Source of the DNA: Deferribacteraceae bacterium UBA6799
GTDB lineage: Bacteria; Chrysiogenota; Deferribacteres; Deferribacterales; Geovibrionaceae
DNA: 64,000 nucleotides
Direction of reading: 5' to 3'
NCBI GenBank assembly: GCA_002452335.1
Contig: DKFJ01000010.1
Coordinates: 325,559 to 389,558, forward strand
Part shown: positions 50,473-59,133 of the stretch, piece by piece
How the letters are laid out: every line of letters begins with the position of its first letter
Numbering within the stretch: the first letter of the stretch is position 1
The notes under the pieces: generated by a model
Told to the model about the DNA's origin: nothing
Databases searched by the model: none
What the model saw: the letters and a program-made list of their open reading frames with translations, nothing else
Made by a program: the position numbers and the translations under genes

Positions 50473-51165
50473 TTACTGATCCAGTAGTGCGAAAGCGGCC
50501 TCGGCATCATTATCGAATTTCACATCGGTAACGTCCTGACCGTCAATGCTGATAGCCTGTCCGGCTGTCATGTCGAATGATTTTACGAACTCTGTATATT
50601 CCTTCTGCAGGTCTTCCAGATACTTGTCATATTCGCCGGTCATTTTTTTGACATATGCTTCATACTCGTCTATAACGACCTCTTTATGTTTTTTGAAATC
50701 GCCTTCTTTGGATTCCACAGATATAACGCCTTCTTTAAGATATACGTTGCATTTGCCGTCTTCTGTCATGTCCACGAGAAACTGTGTGCCTTTTACCCCG
50801 ATTACCGCTGTTTTCAGCCCGATGGAGACGCCTGATTCGCCGCCTCTCTTCTTAATGCTGAAAACAATCTTGCCGCCCTCGGGATTTATTTTGTTATTTT
50901 TACCGAAAGAGGCCATAGAATTTTCATCCAGAGCGATTTTATCGCCGCTGTTCAGCTCGATAACGGCTGTAGAGCTTCTTTTTGTGGATATTTTGCTCAT
51001 GAGAGCGAAAGAAGTGTTATCCGTTTTAACATCTGTTCCTCTGGGGGACGTACCGTCGAATATCTGCACCTTTCCGCTGAATTTTTTAACATTACCTATG
51101 GTTTCCGCGGAATAGGCGGCGGATATGAATGTGAAGCAGATCATCAGTAATAATAATTTTTTCAT
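50473..51165 (-). CDS. Secreted FecR-domain protein
   Basis: Periplasmic protein of 230 residues with a signal peptide (cleavage near AYSAE, residue 20). The FecR domain (about 25-150) is recognised from NVKKFSGKVQIFDG, GDKIALDENSMASFG and GLKTAVIGVKGTQFLVDM. The rest (about 150-230) is acidic and coiled, with EYDKYLEDLQKEYTEFVKSF. FecR domains in this context are usually surface or peptidoglycan-associated, not anti-sigma factors, because no sigma factor is linked. SD AAGGAG. Divergent from the LPP20 gene. Confidence 0.85.
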   Translation of the reverse strand: MKKLLLLMICFTFISAAYSAETIGNVKKFSGKVQIFDGTSPRGTDVKTDNTSFALMSKISTKRSSTAVIELNSGDKIALDENSMASFGKNNKINPEGGKIVFSIKKRGGESGVSIGLKTAVIGVKGTQFLVDMTEDGKCNVYLKEGVISVESKEGDFKKHKEVVIDEYEAYVKKMTGEYDKYLEDLQKEYTEFVKSFDMTAGQAISIDGQDVTDVKFDNDAEAAFALLDQ

Positions 51166-51329
51166 AAGAACTCCTTTTAATGCACGCTACAACATTTAAG
51201 AATTTGAGTTAAGTGAAAAGTACCTGTTCATATTAAAGATTATATAGTAATTTTCATAAAATAATATGGAAACATTACCATCGGTATGTTAAATTCAATT
51301 AAATGATTGTATGCATGGAGGTACTGAAA

Positions 51330-51896
51330 ATGAAGAAACTTATCTTGGCAATATCTGTTCTTGCTCTGATGCTGGCAGGTTGCGCAAAACAAGAAGCGAA
51401 ACAGCAGCTTGCTGACCCCTGTTTTGTAGGCGCTCCCTCATGGGTTCTGAATCCTCAGGTTGAAGGCGCTCTGGCAGCCGTTGGCTCAGCTCAGAAGTCA
51501 AAAGCGGGTATGCAGTTCACAAGGGATGCCGCTATGGCTAACGCCAGAAGCGAGATCACCAGAATGATCGAAGTAAAAGTTAATACTATGATGAAAGATT
51601 TCACACAGACAACAGGCGTTGGCGATGCTGAAACTGTTGATAAAGTGACTTCTTCTGTTTCCAAACAAATAGCAAGCCAGACTCTGCAAGGCACACAGCA
51701 GAAAGACATCTGGATGTCACCTTGCAGCGAGCTTTATGTTCTTGTGGTTCTTAACCCCACAAAGGTTGCCGAGCTCACAAAACAGCAGGTATCTACAAGC
51801 CTGAAAAACGATCAGGCTCTGTGGCAGCAGTTCCAGGCTAAAAAAGCTCAGGACGAACTTGACGCCGCCATAGACAAAGAATTCAAACAACAGTAA
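51330..51896 (+). CDS. LPP20-family lipoprotein
   Basis: Lipoprotein of about 188 residues. The signal MKKLILAISVLALMLAGCAKQ has a clear lipobox. The LPP20 domain is seen in PSWVLNPQVEGALAAVGSAQ and DAAMANARSEITRMIEVKV. LPP20/FlgP proteins sit in the outer membrane and, in Helicobacter, Campylobacter and Vibrio, support the flagellar basal disc. The ATG at 51330 has GGAGG 8 bases upstream; the frame is open 9 codons further. First of three related lipoproteins in this cluster. A terminator follows. Confidence 0.88.
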   Translation: MKKLILAISVLALMLAGCAKQEAKQQLADPCFVGAPSWVLNPQVEGALAAVGSAQKSKAGMQFTRDAAMANARSEITRMIEVKVNTMMKDFTQTTGVGDAETVDKVTSSVSKQIASQTLQGTQQKDIWMSPCSELYVLVVLNPTKVAELTKQQVSTSLKNDQALWQQFQAKKAQDELDAAIDKEFKQQ

Positions 51897-51914
51897 CAAA
51901 TAACGGAAATCCCT

Positions 51915-51945
51915 AAAAAGGGCAGTCAAAAGCTGCCCTTTTTTT
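51915..51945 (+). terminator. Intrinsic terminator
   Basis: AAAAGGGCAG (51916-51925) pairs with CTGCCCTTTT (51933-51942), loop of 7 bases and a T-run to 51945. It separates the first LPP20 gene from the next lipoprotein gene. Confidence 0.88.
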
Positions 51946-51958
51946 ATAGGTAAACATC

Positions 51959-52378
51959 ATGAGAACAACAGCATTCATTATATTGACCATATTATTTTCA
52001 GTATTTTTCTTCGGCTGCGCCACCACAGGCGATCCTTCCTCTGTAAAACTGATAAACGGTAAACCAAGCTGGTTCTACACCCCCTCTCTTAACGGAAAGA
52101 CAGGCGGAGTGGGCGTCAGCGGGATACATGTGGACGGCAAGACAGGTCAGAAATCTCTCGCCGCTCAGCGCGCTCTGGAAGAGATAGCCAAGCAGATGGG
52201 AGTGAAGGTATCATCTTTTTCCACCATCAGATCAGAGTCTGACAACAACGGATCGAGCGTTTCCGGTCAGTCTAGCTCGTTCTTTACTGTTGACGGAACA
52301 GAGGTGAAAGCCAAAATTGTAGAGATGTGGGAAGACCCCTATACCCACGAACTTTATGTGTGGATGGTTGCTCAATGA
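51959..52378 (+). CDS. LPP20-like lipoprotein, short
   Basis: Lipoprotein of 139 residues; lipobox VFFFGC at Cys20. The mature part repeats the LPP20 pattern: KPSWFYTPSLNGKTGGVGVSG, QKSLAAQRALEEIAKQMGVKV and the end DPYTHELYVWMVAQ. The same ending pattern (WxxD...ELYVxMV) occurs in the lipoprotein 3' of mltC, so the genes look like paralogs. Its last bases overlap the transglycosylase start, so the two are coupled. Confidence 0.82.
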   Translation: MRTTAFIILTILFSVFFFGCATTGDPSSVKLINGKPSWFYTPSLNGKTGGVGVSGIHVDGKTGQKSLAAQRALEEIAKQMGVKVSSFSTIRSESDNNGSSVSGQSSSFFTVDGTEVKAKIVEMWEDPYTHELYVWMVAQ

Positions 52379-53562
52379 AAAAATTTCTCGTATTGCTGAC
52401 TGTTCTTCTTGTGTTTTCCGCTTTCGCGGATGAGTTCGAGGATTATAAGAATCAGGATACAAGCGGCTTTAAAAGCTCAAAGGACGAATGGTATTCCTAT
52501 AAGGAAGAGACCGAACGCAGCTTTGAAATGTACAAAGATGTTATGGAAAAAGAATTCGCCCAGTATAAGAATGATATAGCAAAGGTATGGGACGATATAG
52601 TCGTTTCCGATAACTATACATGGGTGGAATACCTGAATAACTATAAGATCAGAAAAATAGTAAATTATGATAAAGGCGAGATAAAGATAGATGTTGTGGG
52701 TTTTCAGAATATGCCTGACTTTACTCCGGTGGTGAAGGATATTCTGAACGAGGATTCCGCCACCGCTTTTTACCGTGACCCTGTTTCTTCCAACACCGAG
52801 AAGAAGATCAAGGAACTGGTTCCCAATGTTGTGACAGATAAGGTTAAATCTGATCCAGTGGTGCAGAAGCTGTATTCTGATAAACCTATGACAGACACAC
52901 AGGTTAATTCTCTGGCGAAGAAGCTGACAGACGGAGCCGGATACGCCACATCCAAGAACGAAAAAACAGGGCAGACCGTATATACCATGACCGTGAAACT
53001 GCCTGAGGATATCTATAAGAAAGGTGCTGAGAGCGTTAAACCTCATGTGCAGACCTATGCGAAAACCTTTCAGCTCGATCCCGCTCTGGTGATGGCTGTG
53101 ATATTTACTGAGAGCAGATTCAACCCCATGGCAAAATCATACGTCCCCGCATACGGGCTGATGCAGATCGTTCCGAAATCGGCCGGTCTGGATGCCACAA
53201 AATATCTGGAAGGCTCTGAACGGGTTCTTGCGCCGTCATACCTCTATAACCCTGAAAACAATGTGAAGATCGGGGCAGCATATTTTTATCTGCTGTACTA
53301 TAAATATTTTAAAGGCGTCAATAACGATATGAGCAGGCTCTACTGCTCTATCGCCGCATACAACACAGGCGCCGGCGGTGTGGCATATGCTTTCAACAAG
53401 GATGCCAACAGGTCGAAATACAGCGTTACGGCTGCTCTGGGCACTATCAATTCCATGAGTTCAGATCAGGTGTATAATTATCTGAAGACCAACCTGCGCT
53501 ATGAAGAGGCCAGAAACTATCTGGTCAGGGTATATGGCAAGATAAGCGACTACAGGGAGTAA
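52375..53562 (+). CDS. MltC-like lytic murein transglycosylase
   Basis: Peptidoglycan-cleaving enzyme of 395 residues. A signal peptide (MKKFLVLLTVLLVFSAFA) lacks a lipobox, unlike E. coli MltC. A MltC-type N-terminal domain (about 20-200) comes first, then the SLT domain (about 230-395) with the catalytic Glu in VIFTESRFNPMAKS, YGLMQIVPKSAG and AAYNTGAGGVA. It likely opens the sacculus locally for envelope complexes. The start overlaps the preceding lipoprotein gene by 4 bases and the next lipoprotein starts 3 bases after the stop. Confidence 0.9.
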   Translation: MKKFLVLLTVLLVFSAFADEFEDYKNQDTSGFKSSKDEWYSYKEETERSFEMYKDVMEKEFAQYKNDIAKVWDDIVVSDNYTWVEYLNNYKIRKIVNYDKGEIKIDVVGFQNMPDFTPVVKDILNEDSATAFYRDPVSSNTEKKIKELVPNVVTDKVKSDPVVQKLYSDKPMTDTQVNSLAKKLTDGAGYATSKNEKTGQTVYTMTVKLPEDIYKKGAESVKPHVQTYAKTFQLDPALVMAVIFTESRFNPMAKSYVPAYGLMQIVPKSAGLDATKYLEGSERVLAPSYLYNPENNVKIGAAYFYLLYYKYFKGVNNDMSRLYCSIAAYNTGAGGVAYAFNKDANRSKYSVTAALGTINSMSSDQVYNYLKTNLRYEEARNYLVRVYGKISDYRE

Positions 53563-53565
53563 ACA

Positions 53566-54237
53566 ATGAGAATATTAATAGCTGTAAGTATTTTATCCAT
53601 TCTGATGTTCGGCTGTATGCCGGAGAAAAAAGCCGCTGTGAAACCCCAGACAAACAGCGCTAAAACACAGCAGATGCTGGCGGATCAGGCGCAGGCGGAG
53701 ATGGATGAAGATATTAAGAACGGTTATCCGTCTATAAAAGAACCTTCATATACAAAACCCGCAGCTCAGCAGAAGCCTCAGGCGGTGGAAAAGCCCCAGA
53801 CCGTGCAGAAACCTGAAGAGCCGAAAGAAGCTCTGCCCGAAAGAAAGGTTACTACGCTCGGGTCGCTGAAACCCGTTACAAAATATCCCATGCAGGGCGA
53901 ATATCCCGTATGGTTCTACACTCCCGTGTACGATGGGTATATAGGAGCTGTGGGCATAGCGCCCAAACAGCGCTCCGGCGGTCTGTCAGCGCAGAAGAGG
54001 GTGGCAAAGATGCAGGCTCAGAAAGAGCTGGCAAAACAGATAGAGGTTCTGGTGAAGTCTGAAGTATCTGTGGAGACACTCAATGTGGACAAACCCACAG
54101 TGAAATATTATCAGGAAAAAATTAACTCTATGACAAGAGAATCAGCCGATCAGTTTCTCACCGGATTCAAGGTGCAGGATGAGTGGATAGATGATAAGAC
54201 AGGTGAATACTATATGTGGATGGTTCTTCAGAAATAG
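53566..54237 (+). CDS. LPP20-like lipoprotein with Pro/Gln-rich linker
   Basis: Lipoprotein of 223 residues. The lipobox ILMFGC places Cys17 at the mature end. An extended Pro/Gln/Lys-rich stretch (about 60-95, repeated KPQ and EKPQ units) acts as a spacer through the periplasm. The C-terminal domain resembles the LPP20 proteins upstream: YPVWFYTPVYDGYIGAVGIAP, KRVAKMQAQKELAKQIE, and the end DDKTGEYYMWMVLQK. Third lipoprotein of the cluster and last gene of the unit. No terminator is obvious in the following 165 AT-rich bases. Confidence 0.82.
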   Translation: MRILIAVSILSILMFGCMPEKKAAVKPQTNSAKTQQMLADQAQAEMDEDIKNGYPSIKEPSYTKPAAQQKPQAVEKPQTVQKPEEPKEALPERKVTTLGSLKPVTKYPMQGEYPVWFYTPVYDGYIGAVGIAPKQRSGGLSAQKRVAKMQAQKELAKQIEVLVKSEVSVETLNVDKPTVKYYQEKINSMTRESADQFLTGFKVQDEWIDDKTGEYYMWMVLQK

Positions 54238-54405
54238 CGGATATAAATTATTATCTTTGATAATTTGTTAATAATGTTTAGTTTTCCGAAGTCTAAAATA
54301 ACGAATATATTCAAGATATGTTGTGTTTCAGCTTGCTTTTTTGTTAAATATAATCTTAAATAGGTATATATTATAACTAATTTTGTAATCAGAACAGGTT
54401 GGGAA

Positions 54406-54723
54406 ATGAAAATTACAGTTGATGACAAAGGTTCCGCCAAAGTTATCAGACCTTACGGCAAGATAGACATACTTACTTCATCAGAGCTCAGATCCACTCT
54501 GAGCGAGCTTACAAAAAAGAAAGTGATGAAGGTCATTGTCGATTTGGCTCAGGTAACATACCTCGACTCTTCGGGGCTTGCCACTCTGCTGGAAGCGCTG
54601 AAGAATCTGAAGGAATATGAAGGCAAACTTCAGCTGGCTAACGTTCCTGACAGGATCCTGAAGGTGATGTCGCTGATGAAGCTGGATCTCATCTTTGAAA
54701 TAATCGAAGACAACACGATATAA
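54406..54723 (+). CDS. STAS-domain anti-sigma factor antagonist
   Basis: SpoIIAA/RsbV-like protein of 105 residues. The phosphorylatable Ser is in VTYLDSSGLATLLEAL, and GKIDILTSSELRSTL is the N-terminal strand and helix. Such proteins release a sigma factor or another partner from an anti-sigma kinase. Neither a kinase nor a sigma factor is encoded nearby. It is a single-gene unit with an AT-rich upstream region and a terminator downstream. Confidence 0.9.
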   Translation: MKITVDDKGSAKVIRPYGKIDILTSSELRSTLSELTKKKVMKVIVDLAQVTYLDSSGLATLLEALKNLKEYEGKLQLANVPDRILKVMSLMKLDLIFEIIEDNTI

Positions 54724-54725
54724 AA

Positions 54726-54756
54726 AAAGCCCGCTTATGCGGGCTTTATTTTTTTA
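54726..54756. terminator. Bidirectional intrinsic terminator
   Basis: AAAGCCCGC / GCGGGCTTT (54726-54734 with 54739-54747), loop TTAT, flanked by A and T runs. It lies between the convergent STAS and cytochrome b genes. Confidence 0.92.
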
Positions 54757-55446
54757 ATCTTCTATGTCTGCTTTCCATCCGGAGAATATCGAGCTTATAT
54801 CCCCTGCGTGTGTTCTGAAGTCCACCAGAATAGCGGCGTAAAGGTGCGCCATCAGGAATATGAATGTGATGAATATTCCGAAGAAGTGCAGATATCTGAC
54901 CCACTGATTAGACAGGACAGCGAAAATGCTTCCGAAGAAGGCATACATGGTGCTGTTCGGGTCATACTGCGACCACAGCGCGAACCCGCTGAATATCTGA
55001 TAAAGAAAGATAATATAAATCCCTATATAGGCGTACTGCGCCATAGGGTTGTGTGTAAGCACATGTTTAGGTTTCTTTTCCAGAAACAGATAGTATTTCA
55101 GGTATGAGAAGATGTATTGTCTGTCTTTTTTCCTGAAAGGGTTGTAAAAAGTGCGGATATTCGCGTATTTGTTTCCGGCTATGGCCCACCAGGCTCTAAC
55201 CATGATGGTGATGGTGAATATGAGACCCGTGAGATAGTGGATGTATCTTATTCTTCCCATCATATAGGGGAAATCTACAGGGTTGTGCTTGATGAACGGA
55301 TAGTGCATGTAAAGTCCTGTCATAACCAGAACCATGATACACAGCACATTGATCCAGTGTGTGATGCGCACCGGGGCCTCCCAGACATACACGAACCCTT
55401 TTGCCGGACATTGCATATACTTGCGGTCATTAACTGCTGACGCCAT
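54754..55446 (-). CDS. Ni/Fe-hydrogenase-type b cytochrome
   Basis: Integral membrane cytochrome b of 230 residues with about four or five helices. Heme-ligand histidines are in PVRITHWINVLCIM, RYIHYLTGLIFTI and RYLHFFGIFITFIFLMAHLYAAI. This matches HyaC/CybH-type subunits that link a periplasmic hydrogenase or other dehydrogenase to the quinone pool. No hydrogenase or other redox subunits are adjacent, so the partner is unknown. Preceded by a short AT-rich gap with an SD-like GGAGGA. Confidence 0.9.
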   Translation of the reverse strand: MASAVNDRKYMQCPAKGFVYVWEAPVRITHWINVLCIMVLVMTGLYMHYPFIKHNPVDFPYMMGRIRYIHYLTGLIFTITIMVRAWWAIAGNKYANIRTFYNPFRKKDRQYIFSYLKYYLFLEKKPKHVLTHNPMAQYAYIGIYIIFLYQIFSGFALWSQYDPNSTMYAFFGSIFAVLSNQWVRYLHFFGIFITFIFLMAHLYAAILVDFRTHAGDISSIFSGWKADIED

Positions 55447-55526
55447 TATGTCCTCCGTTGCAGGTTTAATACCATAGTTTAAAACTATTTTTCCAAATAG
55501 TCTAATAAAATTAAGAAAAATATTGA

Positions 55527-56105
55527 TTAGTCGATCAGGGAATTGATTTCCGGCAGAACGTTTTCTATAAAGTATTGAACGCTTTTAAGTTCTGATTTTT
55601 CGCATTTTGATCGGATCTCAAGATATTTGTTTTTGAACGGGCTGTTGTTGCCCAGACGGTATTCAGTGAGACACTCCAGCATGGCGTCTATATAGTCGGC
55701 GTATTTCAGTATCTGACCTTCCAGAGAGTCGTCCTTGCCGTTGAAGAGCATCTCTTTATATATCCCTCTGTAGGGTTCGTCCAGATTCACCAGCAGAAGC
55801 TCGTTCACGATCATCTCTTCGATATCGTTTACCGCCGCCTTCATCTTGGGCGTTTTGTTTTTCACATGGCTGAGGATGTCTCCGGTGAAGGCTTCCACAA
55901 CATCGTGATTAAGTGATTTTTTGAACAATATCTCCCAGTTGATGGTGTTTCCCATGCTCTCTTCTATGATACCCAGCATCTGCGCTATCTGTGTTACAAG
56001 AAAAGAGTGTTCGGCAACGGAAGAACGCATATGCATGAAATCGCTCGCCCATCTGCTTATGTGATTCAGCTTCCTTGCCGCGTGAATATATTGTCCAAGT
56101 CCCAC
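55527..56105 (-). CDS. YfbR-like HD-domain 5'-nucleotidase
   Basis: HD phosphohydrolase of 192 residues related to YfbR, which removes phosphate from deoxynucleoside monophosphates. Motifs in order are ISRWASDFMHMRSSVAEHSF, KKSLNHDVVEAFTGDI and LKYADYIDAMLECLTE. The start is GTG at 56105, with GAGGTG upstream. It is transcribed away from the EAL-HDOD gene; an 18-base AT palindrome (56179-56196) lies between them. Confidence 0.87.
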   Translation of the reverse strand: MGLGQYIHAARKLNHISRWASDFMHMRSSVAEHSFLVTQIAQMLGIIEESMGNTINWEILFKKSLNHDVVEAFTGDILSHVKNKTPKMKAAVNDIEEMIVNELLLVNLDEPYRGIYKEMLFNGKDDSLEGQILKYADYIDAMLECLTEYRLGNNSPFKNKYLEIRSKCEKSELKSVQYFIENVLPEINSLID

Positions 56106-56213
56106 ATTTCACCTCTGAAATGTTTATCGGATAAAAAAATAATATGTTTAATGGTGATTTTTATTTGGCTAAATGTTATATTTATTTAAATAAATACATT
56201 TGTGTGAAGACCA

Positions 56214-57469
56214 ATGAAATTTGATAATTTTCTTGTGGTAGACAGCCGATACTGAGCAGTGACGAAGAAGTTTTCGCCTATGAGTTCCTTTTCAGAAAGG
56301 CAGGCTCCATAGAAAACAAAGCGGAAATACTTGATTCTGTTGTCGCTACTTCCAGAGTTCTGGTGAACATATTTCAGAATTTCGGCATAAAAAGCCTTAC
56401 AAACGACAGGCTCGCTTTCATTAACATAGATGAGGATATCGTTTATAAAGATATTCTGGACGTTTTGCCCAGAGACAAGGTGGTTCTGGAGATTGTCGAG
56501 TCCACTAAGGTCACAAAAACATTCATAGACAGAATAGCGATGTATCACAAAGCCGGATATATGTTCGCTCTGGACGATTTTGTCATCAGTCCCCAGTATT
56601 TTTCCATGTTCATGCCTCTCTTTCCTTTTGTGGAATATATCAAAGTTGACATGAAAGAGAACTGTATAGAGAAGATCGGCGCCCTGCAAAAGGTTTTCAG
56701 AGGAAAACACATGAAAATGCTCGCCGAAAAGGTGGAGACCAGAGAGGATTTTCAGTTTACCAGAGATCTGGGGTTCGATCTGTTTCAGGGGTTTTTCTTT
56801 GAGAAACCTACCATCATACTGAAAAAAAATATTGAGCCTGCTCAGGCTCTGATTCTAAACCTGCTTTCGCTTCTCTGTGAGAACGCAGATATGAACAAAA
56901 TAGAGGCTGAATTCCGTGTTCAGCCGGAGCTTTCACTGAAACTTCTGAAACTTATAAACGCCTGTTCCTACTGTCTCAGAAACGAGATCAGCAGCATACG
57001 CCACGCCCTGACTCTCATCGGCATGGAAAACATGCGCAAGTGGCTGACTATAATGCTCTATGCCGGAACAGACGAACAGCCTGTCAAATCATCTCTGCTG
57101 GAAACTGCCATGCTGAGGGCTCATACACTTGAACTTTTGTCCATAAAGATATATGGTAAAACCTACAAGGGAAGGGCGGACGCTTTTTTCATAGGCATGC
57201 TTTCATATGTGGACGTGGTGCTTGGCATCAGCAGAAAAGAGCTGATGGACACCATCAACGTGAAACAGGTTATTTATGACGCCGTTGTCAACAGAAGCGG
57301 TGAACTGGGCAAACTGCTGTCCCTCATAGAGGATACGGACGATGTGCACTCCGAGATCAATTCTGCCACTCTGAAGCAGTATGGGCTGACCGAAGACGAT
57401 ATATCGGATATCAAATTTCAGGGTCTGGAGTGGCTGGCGGAACAACAGAGTGTTTACAATACTTTATAA
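56214..57469 (+). pseudogene. EAL-HDOD signalling protein with an N-terminal one-base frameshift
   Basis: The long frame is open from 56228 and codes for an EAL-HDOD (YuxH/CdgJ-like) protein: a degenerate EAL domain (VLEIVESTKV, MFALDDFV) followed by an HDOD domain (about 155-350). The family N-terminus is split across two frames. ATG at 56214 gives MKFDNFLV in one frame, then GRQPILSSDEEVFAYEFLFR continues in the other. Adding one G at about 56237 would restore MKFDNFLVGRQPIL, the normal family start. So a G is missing, either in the genome or in the read. Without it, translation could begin only at the internal GTG at 56363, removing about 50 residues. Confidence 0.8.
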
Positions 57470-57499
57470 AAAGATATATTTTGTCTCATAAGGCTGGAC

Positions 57500-57730
57500 A
57501 TGACAAAAAACACGAGATATAGTCAGAATACGGCAGTGATTGTGGAAGATTCCAAATGCGCTCAGTGCGTTCATTTCAGACGTCTCCTTATTCCTGAGAT
57601 GAAGCGCTGTTTCAGTCTGAAGTGCGCCGCGGCGGACAGATATCTCAAATCGCCCAGAAAAAGCTGCAGCATGTTTCAGCCCGAAACTTGGGAAAAATTC
57701 TTAGAATCAGGAGGGGATGATGAGGATTGA
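57500..57730 (+). CDS. Cys-rich small protein of unknown function
   Basis: Soluble protein of 76 residues with five cysteines (KCAQC, KRCFSLKC and KSCSMF), a pattern expected for a small zinc-binding fold. It ends in an acidic tail (GGDDED). SD-like AAGG precedes the ATG. The last bases overlap the malic enzyme start by 11-14 bases, so the two are translated together. I do not recognise a family. Confidence 0.65.
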   Translation: MTKNTRYSQNTAVIVEDSKCAQCVHFRRLLIPEMKRCFSLKCAAADRYLKSPRKSCSMFQPETWEKFLESGGDDED

Positions 57731-59060
57731 GTATTCTAATAAAGTGATCAGAAAACTTACTGTAAAAATATCAGATAAACCCGGATTTCTCGGACGCCTG
57801 ACATCAGCCATCGGCAAATGCGACGGTATGATAGGTGAGATAAAAACCGCTCACCTCGGTAAAGGGTACAAGATCAGAGAACTGGACATATACGCCGAAG
57901 ATGAGAGCGTTCTTAATAATATCCTCGCTTCTATCAAAGAGATAGACGGAATGGAAGTGATCGCCGTCACAGACATAGTGGAAGAGACCCACCTGAACGG
58001 CAAGATAGAGATCAGACCCACTGTGGAGATCAACTCCATAGATGACCTCAGAATAGTCTATACCCCAGGCGTGGCTTCCATATGCCATAAGATCTATCAG
58101 AACCCGTCTCTCGCCAGAAAATTCACCACCATAGGAAACAACGTGGCGATAGTTACCAACGGAACAGCGATACTGGGGCTCGGCGACATAGGCGCCGTGG
58201 CTGGCATGCCTGTCATGGAGGGCAAAGGACTTCTCTTTAAACTGCTTGCTGACATCAACGGCATACCGGTTCTGCTGGACACCAGAGATCCTGAAGAGAT
58301 CATCAACACTGTGAAGCATATCGCTCCCACATTCGGCGCTATTAAACTGGAAGATATCAAGGCTCCGGAATGTTTCGAGATAGAGGACAGGCTGGACAAC
58401 ATGCTGGATATCCCGGTTATGCACGACGACCAGCACGGCACAGCCGTTGTGGTTCTCTCCGCTTTGATAAATATAGCTAAATACACATTCATAAACCTGA
58501 AAGAATCCAGCGTGGGCATCATAGGTCTCGGCGCTGCCGGAACAGGCATCATGAAGCTGCTGAAGGCTTACGGCGTTCAGACCTTCTACGGAGTCGACCT
58601 CGATGTGTCAGCCATGGACAGGTTCGAATCGCTGGGCGGCACCAGAAAAGACCTGAACGGAGTTGTCACCAGCTCCAGAATAGTCATAGCCACCACAGGA
58701 TGTCCTAACCTGATCACTCCCGATATGGTTCAGCAGGGACAGGTTATTCTTGCTCTCTCCAACCCTAATCCGGAGATAGATCCCGAGCTGGCTGTGAAAA
58801 GCGGGGCGATATTCGCCGCTGACGGAAAATCAGTTAACAACGCTCTGGCTTTCCCCGGACTGTTCAAAGGCGCTCTTGCCGCTAACGCCCGCACGATCAA
58901 CGACCAGATGAAGATAGCGGCCGCCAAGGCTATAGCTTCTTTTGCTCTGGAGGGCGACCTTGTGCCTAATATTCTTGATAAAAATGTCCACTACGCTGTG
59001 GCGAAAGAGGTTGAGACCGCCGCATACAGAACAGGTGTTGCACGTTTTATCGAAGAGTAA
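57720..59060 (+). CDS. Malic enzyme with N-terminal ACT domain
   Basis: NAD(P)-dependent decarboxylating malate dehydrogenase of about 446 residues. The N-terminal ACT domain (about 10-85, KPGFLGRLTSAIGKCDGMIGE) probably binds an amino acid for feedback control. The catalytic part has RIVYTPGVASICHKI, LGLGDIGAVAGMPVMEGKG, the metal site LEDIKAPECFEIE and VMHDDQHGTAVV, and the dinucleotide loop IGLGAAGTGIMKL. The second of two adjacent ATGs was chosen because AGGAGG is too close to the first. Located just before the TAXI-TRAP genes. Confidence 0.94.
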   Translation: MRIEYSNKVIRKLTVKISDKPGFLGRLTSAIGKCDGMIGEIKTAHLGKGYKIRELDIYAEDESVLNNILASIKEIDGMEVIAVTDIVEETHLNGKIEIRPTVEINSIDDLRIVYTPGVASICHKIYQNPSLARKFTTIGNNVAIVTNGTAILGLGDIGAVAGMPVMEGKGLLFKLLADINGIPVLLDTRDPEEIINTVKHIAPTFGAIKLEDIKAPECFEIEDRLDNMLDIPVMHDDQHGTAVVVLSALINIAKYTFINLKESSVGIIGLGAAGTGIMKLLKAYGVQTFYGVDLDVSAMDRFESLGGTRKDLNGVVTSSRIVIATTGCPNLITPDMVQQGQVILALSNPNPEIDPELAVKSGAIFAADGKSVNNALAFPGLFKGALAANARTINDQMKIAAAKAIASFALEGDLVPNILDKNVHYAVAKEVETAAYRTGVARFIEE

Positions 59061-59133
59061 TTCCATTTTTGTCTGTTAACACGGCAATAATATGTTATCT
59101 TATAGATAGACATGTTTAATTCGGAGGTAATGT

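Noticed and set aside
56179..56196. 18-base palindrome of A and T between divergent genes
   Set aside because: In a very AT-rich gap such a palindrome is not surprising, and no -35/-10 pair fixes its position.
56225..56242. Programmed -1 frameshift as explanation of the EAL-HDOD frame change
   Set aside because: The only slip candidate is four T residues (56228-56231), with no X-XXY-YYZ heptamer or stimulator structure. A simple deletion explains the sequence better.
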